Positions 5,662-8,244 of a stretch of 8,244 nucleotides of DNA are shown here, one piece after another. Location of the stretch: positions 1-8,244 of the forward strand of contig JAOPUQ010000508.1 of NCBI GenBank assembly GCA_025963425.1, given 5' to 3'. Position 1 is the stretch's first letter. Every line of letters begins with the position of its first letter. Made by a program: the position numbers and the translations under genes. The notes beneath the pieces were generated by a model. That model saw only the letters and a list, made by a program, of their open reading frames with translations, had not been told where the DNA came from and did not search any database. Source of the DNA: Modestobacter sp. (GTDB taxonomy: Bacteria; Actinomycetota; Actinomycetes; Mycobacteriales; Geodermatophilaceae).

Positions 5662-6942
5662 TCAGGACAGCAGTTGGCCGACGGTGTAGATGACCAGCCC
5701 GGCGAGGCCGCCGACGACGGTGCCGTTGACCCGGATCCACTGCAGGTCCCGGCCCACCTGCAGCTCGATGCGCCGGCTGGTCTCCTCGGTGTCCCAGCGG
5801 GCGACGGTGGTGCCGACCAGGTCGGCGACGTCGCCGGAGAACCGCTCGACGGCGTACCCGGCGATCCGGCGGCTCTGCCGCTGCACCAGCTCGCGGACCG
5901 TCGGGTCCTCGGTCAGCAGCTGGGCGACGTGCCGGATCAGCCCGGCCATCCGGGCCCGGAGGACGGAGTCCGGATCGGCCGCGGCGGTGACGACGGTGGT
6001 CTTCACGGTGCTCCACAGCGACCCCGACCAGGTGCGCACCGCCGGGTGGTCGAGCAGCTCGTCCTTGAGCTGCTCGATCCGGGCGGCCGCGGCGGGGTCG
6101 GTGCGCAGGGAGTGGACGTAGGCCCGCAGCCGGACGTCGTAGGCGCGCCGCAGCTCGTGCCGGGGGTCGTCGCCGACCTCCTCGAGGAAGCTCTGCACCC
6201 CGCTGAACACGCGATCGAACACCCGGTCGTCGACCCAGTCGGGTACCCACGAGGGGGAGGCATCGCCCAGTTGGGCGCGGAAGACGACCCGGTTGTCCTC
6301 CAGGAAGCGGGCCAGACCGGTCAGCGCCGCCGACAGGACCTCCTGGTGCCGGTCGCCGTCGACGACCAGCTCGAGCGCCCGGGCCACGGCCGGGGCGGCG
6401 GGGGTCTCGCGCAGCTTGCGGTCCACCAGGGCGGCGACGGCGGGCTGCAGGTCGTCGTCCTTGAGCAGGTCGGTCAGCGCACCCAGCGCCACCCCGGCGT
6501 CACCGGCGAGGCGCTCGGCCCGCCCCGGGGCGGCCAGGAAGGTGCCCAGCCGGCCGGGCACGTCCACGGCGGCCAGCCGCTCGTCGACCACCGCGCGGGT
6601 CAGGAAGTTGTCCTGGACGAAGGTGCCCAGGCTGGCACCGATCTGGTCCTTCTTGCGCGGGATGATCGCGGTGTGCGGGATCGGCAGCCGCATCGGGTGC
6701 CGGAACAGTGCGGTGACGGCGAACCAGTCGGCGAGGGCACCGACCATGGAGGCCTCGGCGGTGGCCCGCACGTAGTCCACCCAGGCCCCGGCGTCGTTCC
6801 CGAGGAGCACGCACGCGAGGAACACCACCGCGGCGAGCACGAACAGCCCCAGCGCCAGGCGCTTCATCCGGGCCAGGTCGCGGGCGCGGGCGGGATCGTC
6901 GAGAGAGTCGGCCAGGGGAACGGTCAGCGGAGGGGCCGGCAC
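5662..6942 (-). CDS. DUF445 family membrane protein
   Basis: The product is 426 aa and belongs to the DUF445 (YjiN-like) family, whose function is not established. After a short cytoplasmic start (DPARARDLARMKR) comes a transmembrane helix at about residues 29-47 (LALGLFVLAAVVFLACVLL). The family signature follows: VGALADWFAVTALFRHP (67-83), then LPIPHTAIIPRKKDQIGASLG and FVQDNFL. A long, charged, helix-rich middle part follows. The C-terminus ends in a second hydrophobic segment (about 408-426, TVVGGLAGLVIYTVGQLL), so both ends are probably in the membrane. I chose GTG 6942. The frame is open back to GTG 7017, but those 25 codons read through a perfect hairpin and lack the family's character. 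GTG 6945 and ATG 6867 are alternatives, but 6867 would drop the conserved RDLxRM lead-in. The gene sits downstream of htrA on the same strand. Confidence 0.88.
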   Translation of the reverse strand: MPAPPLTVPLADSLDDPARARDLARMKRLALGLFVLAAVVFLACVLLGNDAGAWVDYVRATAEASMVGALADWFAVTALFRHPMRLPIPHTAIIPRKKDQIGASLGTFVQDNFLTRAVVDERLAAVDVPGRLGTFLAAPGRAERLAGDAGVALGALTDLLKDDDLQPAVAALVDRKLRETPAAPAVARALELVVDGDRHQEVLSAALTGLARFLEDNRVVFRAQLGDASPSWVPDWVDDRVFDRVFSGVQSFLEEVGDDPRHELRRAYDVRLRAYVHSLRTDPAAAARIEQLKDELLDHPAVRTWSGSLWSTVKTTVVTAAADPDSVLRARMAGLIRHVAQLLTEDPTVRELVQRQSRRIAGYAVERFSGDVADLVGTTVARWDTEETSRRIELQVGRDLQWIRVNGTVVGGLAGLVIYTVGQLLS

Positions 6943-6948
6943 CACCCC

Positions 6949-6954
6949 AGCGTA
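6949..6954 (-). promoter_or_regulatory. Possible -10 element of the DUF445 gene
   Basis: On the minus strand TACGCT fits TAnnnT and ends 6 nt before GTG 6942, consistent with a leaderless start there and too close (3 nt) to serve GTG 6945. No convincing -35 is seen at 16-18 bp, so this rests on the -10 and its spacing alone. Confidence 0.35.
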
Positions 6955-6970
6955 GGGGCCCCCGGACGTG

Positions 6971-7006
6971 CGGCGACCCGGCACCTCGGGGGGTGCCGGG
7001 TCGCCG
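6971..7006 (-). terminator. Perfect 15-bp hairpin downstream of the htrA-like gene
   Basis: CGGCGACCCGGCACC (6971-6985) and its exact complement (6992-7006) enclose a 6-nt loop. The hairpin begins 16 bp after the protease stop codon and ends 28 bp before the chosen DUF445 start. It is the strongest inverted repeat I found in the window. It lacks a T tract, as many actinobacterial intrinsic terminators do. It most likely ends or attenuates htrA transcription, or protects its 3' end. Confidence 0.65.
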
Positions 7007-7022
7007 GTCCAGGGCACGCCGG

Positions 7023-8244
7023 TCAGTTGGCGGCGGCGTCCAGCGTCACGTCGACGGTCGAGGAGTCGCTGCCGCGACGCACGGTGAGCGTCACCCGGTC
7101 GCCGGGCTGGGCGCTGCGCACCGCGGCGGTGAGCTCGGTGGAGGTCGTCACCGCCCGGTCCCCGAGGGCGGTCACCACGTCACCCACCCGCAGGCCCGCG
7201 TCGGCCGCGGCGCTGCCGCCCTGCACCTGCACCACCTCGGCGCCGGTGCCGACCTCCGAGCTCGCGCCCTGCGTCGCCGTCCGGGCGCTGACACCCAGCA
7301 GGGCGTGCGTCGCCGAGCCCTTGGCGATGATCTCGTCGGCGATCCGCTTCGCGGTGTTGGACGGGATGGCGAAGCCGACGCCGATGTTGCCGCTCTGGCC
7401 CGAGTTCTGGCCCGGGACGTCGGAGCTGGCCACCGTGGCGATCGCGCTGTTGATCCCGATCACCTGGCCGGCGGCGTCGACCAGGGCGCCACCGGAGTTG
7501 CCGGGGTTGATGGCGGCGTCGGTCTGCAGCGCGTCGATGACCGTCTGGTCGGTGTCCGAGCCGGTGGCCACGGCCCGGTTGGTGGCGCTGATGATGCCGT
7601 CGGTGACCGTGTTGGACAGGCCCAGCGGAGCGCCGATGGCGATGGCCAGGTCGCCGACCTGCACCTTCGTGGAGTCGGCGAAGGCGGCCGGGGTCAGGCC
7701 GCTGGCGTCGCTGAGCTTGACGACGGCGAGGTCCGACGTCGGGTCGGTGCCCACGACGCTGCCGTCGTAGAGCGTGCCGTCGGCGGTGCGGACCTGGACG
7801 GTCGCGTCCTGGGTGCTGCTGTCCAGGGTGACCACGTGGTTGTTGGTCAGCACATAGCCGTCGGCGGTCAGCACGACCCCCGAGCCGGACCCGGCGCTGG
7901 AGCTCGAGCTCACGTAGATGGTGACCACGCTCGGCGCGGCCTTGGCGGCCGCGGCGGTGGCGGAGGTGGCCGACTGGGGGTCCTTGATGACGACGCTCTG
8001 CGCGCTGACCGCCGAGGAGCCGGTGCCGCCGTCGTGGCCGGCCAGGGTGGCCACCCCGGCACCCGTGCCGCCGCCGATGAGCGCCCCGGCGACCAGGCCG
8101 GCGACCCCGAGCCGCCACCGGCCGGCCCGGCGCGCCGGCGCGGCAACCGGAGCGGGGGGCTGGAACGCCGAGGAGAAGCCGGGGTGCCCGGCGGCCTGGT
8201 GCGGCGCGCCGGCCTGCTGACCCCAGCCGGCCGGCGGCCAGCCC
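7023..8244 (-). CDS. HtrA/DegP-type trypsin-like serine protease with PDZ domain (5' end off the right edge)
   Basis: This is an envelope quality-control protease. The frame stays open to the right edge, so the N-terminus is missing; 406 residues are visible. They begin with a Gly/Pro/Gln/Ala-rich, presumably cytoplasmic segment (visible 1-37), then RRAGRWR and a transmembrane helix (about 43-67, LGVAGLVAGALIGGGTGAGVATLAG). A Ser-rich linker leads to the protease domain outside the membrane. The catalytic triad is visible: His136 (LTNNHVV), Asp171 (TSDLAVVKL) and Ser250 (NPGNSGGALVD). From about residue 318 a PDZ domain follows (LGVSARTAT, GGSAAADAGLRVGDVVTALGDRAV) and the protein ends at DVTLDAAAN. 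This resembles the mycobacterial PepD/HtrA layout. GTG 8054 lies inside the membrane segment and is not a sensible start. The hairpin at 6971-7006 follows the stop. Confidence 0.93.
   Translation of the reverse strand, partial: GWPPAGWGQQAGAPHQAAGHPGFSSAFQPPAPVAAPARRAGRWRLGVAGLVAGALIGGGTGAGVATLAGHDGGTGSSAVSAQSVVIKDPQSATSATAAAAKAAPSVVTIYVSSSSSAGSGSGVVLTADGYVLTNNHVVTLDSSTQDATVQVRTADGTLYDGSVVGTDPTSDLAVVKLSDASGLTPAAFADSTKVQVGDLAIAIGAPLGLSNTVTDGIISATNRAVATGSDTDQTVIDALQTDAAINPGNSGGALVDAAGQVIGINSAIATVASSDVPGQNSGQSGNIGVGFAIPSNTAKRIADEIIAKGSATHALLGVSARTATQGASSEVGTGAEVVQVQGGSAAADAGLRVGDVVTALGDRAVTTSTELTAAVRSAQPGDRVTLTVRRGSDSSTVDVTLDAAAN

Noticed and set aside
5674..7770. Plus-strand open frame of 698 codons opposite the DUF445 and htrA genes
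   Set aside because: It is antisense to two recognised genes, and its translation is repetitive Gly/Asp/Val/His-rich sequence. Stop codons are simply rare in this frame at such high GC.

Overview
The window is a very GC-rich stretch of actinobacterial chromosome. Almost every codon in the real genes ends in G or C, GTG starts are common, and the gene order carD-ispD-ispF-cysS-rlmB matches the block known from Mycobacterium and other Actinobacteria. The protein sequences and the neighbours suggest a Geodermatophilaceae-like or related high-GC actinomycete; that placement is inference. I saw no mobile element, tRNA, rRNA, CRISPR array or phage gene.

Left half, plus strand (1-4257): the 3' end of carD (RNA polymerase-binding regulator) is followed after 38 bp by ispD and ispF, two steps of the MEP isoprenoid pathway. 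Then come cysS (cysteinyl-tRNA synthetase), rlmB (a SpoU/TrmH-family RNA 2'-O-methyltransferase) and a small cupin_5/DUF985 protein. From ispD onward every stop codon overlaps the next start by 1 or 4 bp, so this is a tightly packed, probably translationally coupled operon. A TAGACT -10-like element lies 7 nt before the cysS GTG, inside the end of ispF, and suggests an extra leaderless promoter for the later genes.

Right half, minus strand (8244-4267): a membrane-anchored HtrA/DegP-type serine protease with a PDZ domain runs off the right edge. It is followed by a perfect 15-bp hairpin, a DUF445 membrane protein, an orphan MsiK/UgpC-type sugar-ABC ATPase with no permease nearby, and a 70-codon small gene of unknown function. 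Both the DUF445 gene and the ATPase gene have TAnnnT elements 6-7 nt before their best start codons and no Shine-Dalgarno sequence, as expected for leaderless mRNAs.

The two halves converge at 4254-4270, where a short inverted repeat contains both stop codons. Most of the window is conserved housekeeping. The less expected parts are the small cysteine-containing gene behind the ATPase, the DUF985 gene locked onto rlmB, the hairpin that would be misread as protein if the DUF445 start is taken too far upstream, and the repeated leaderless-promoter signals. I found no convincing new multi-gene system.
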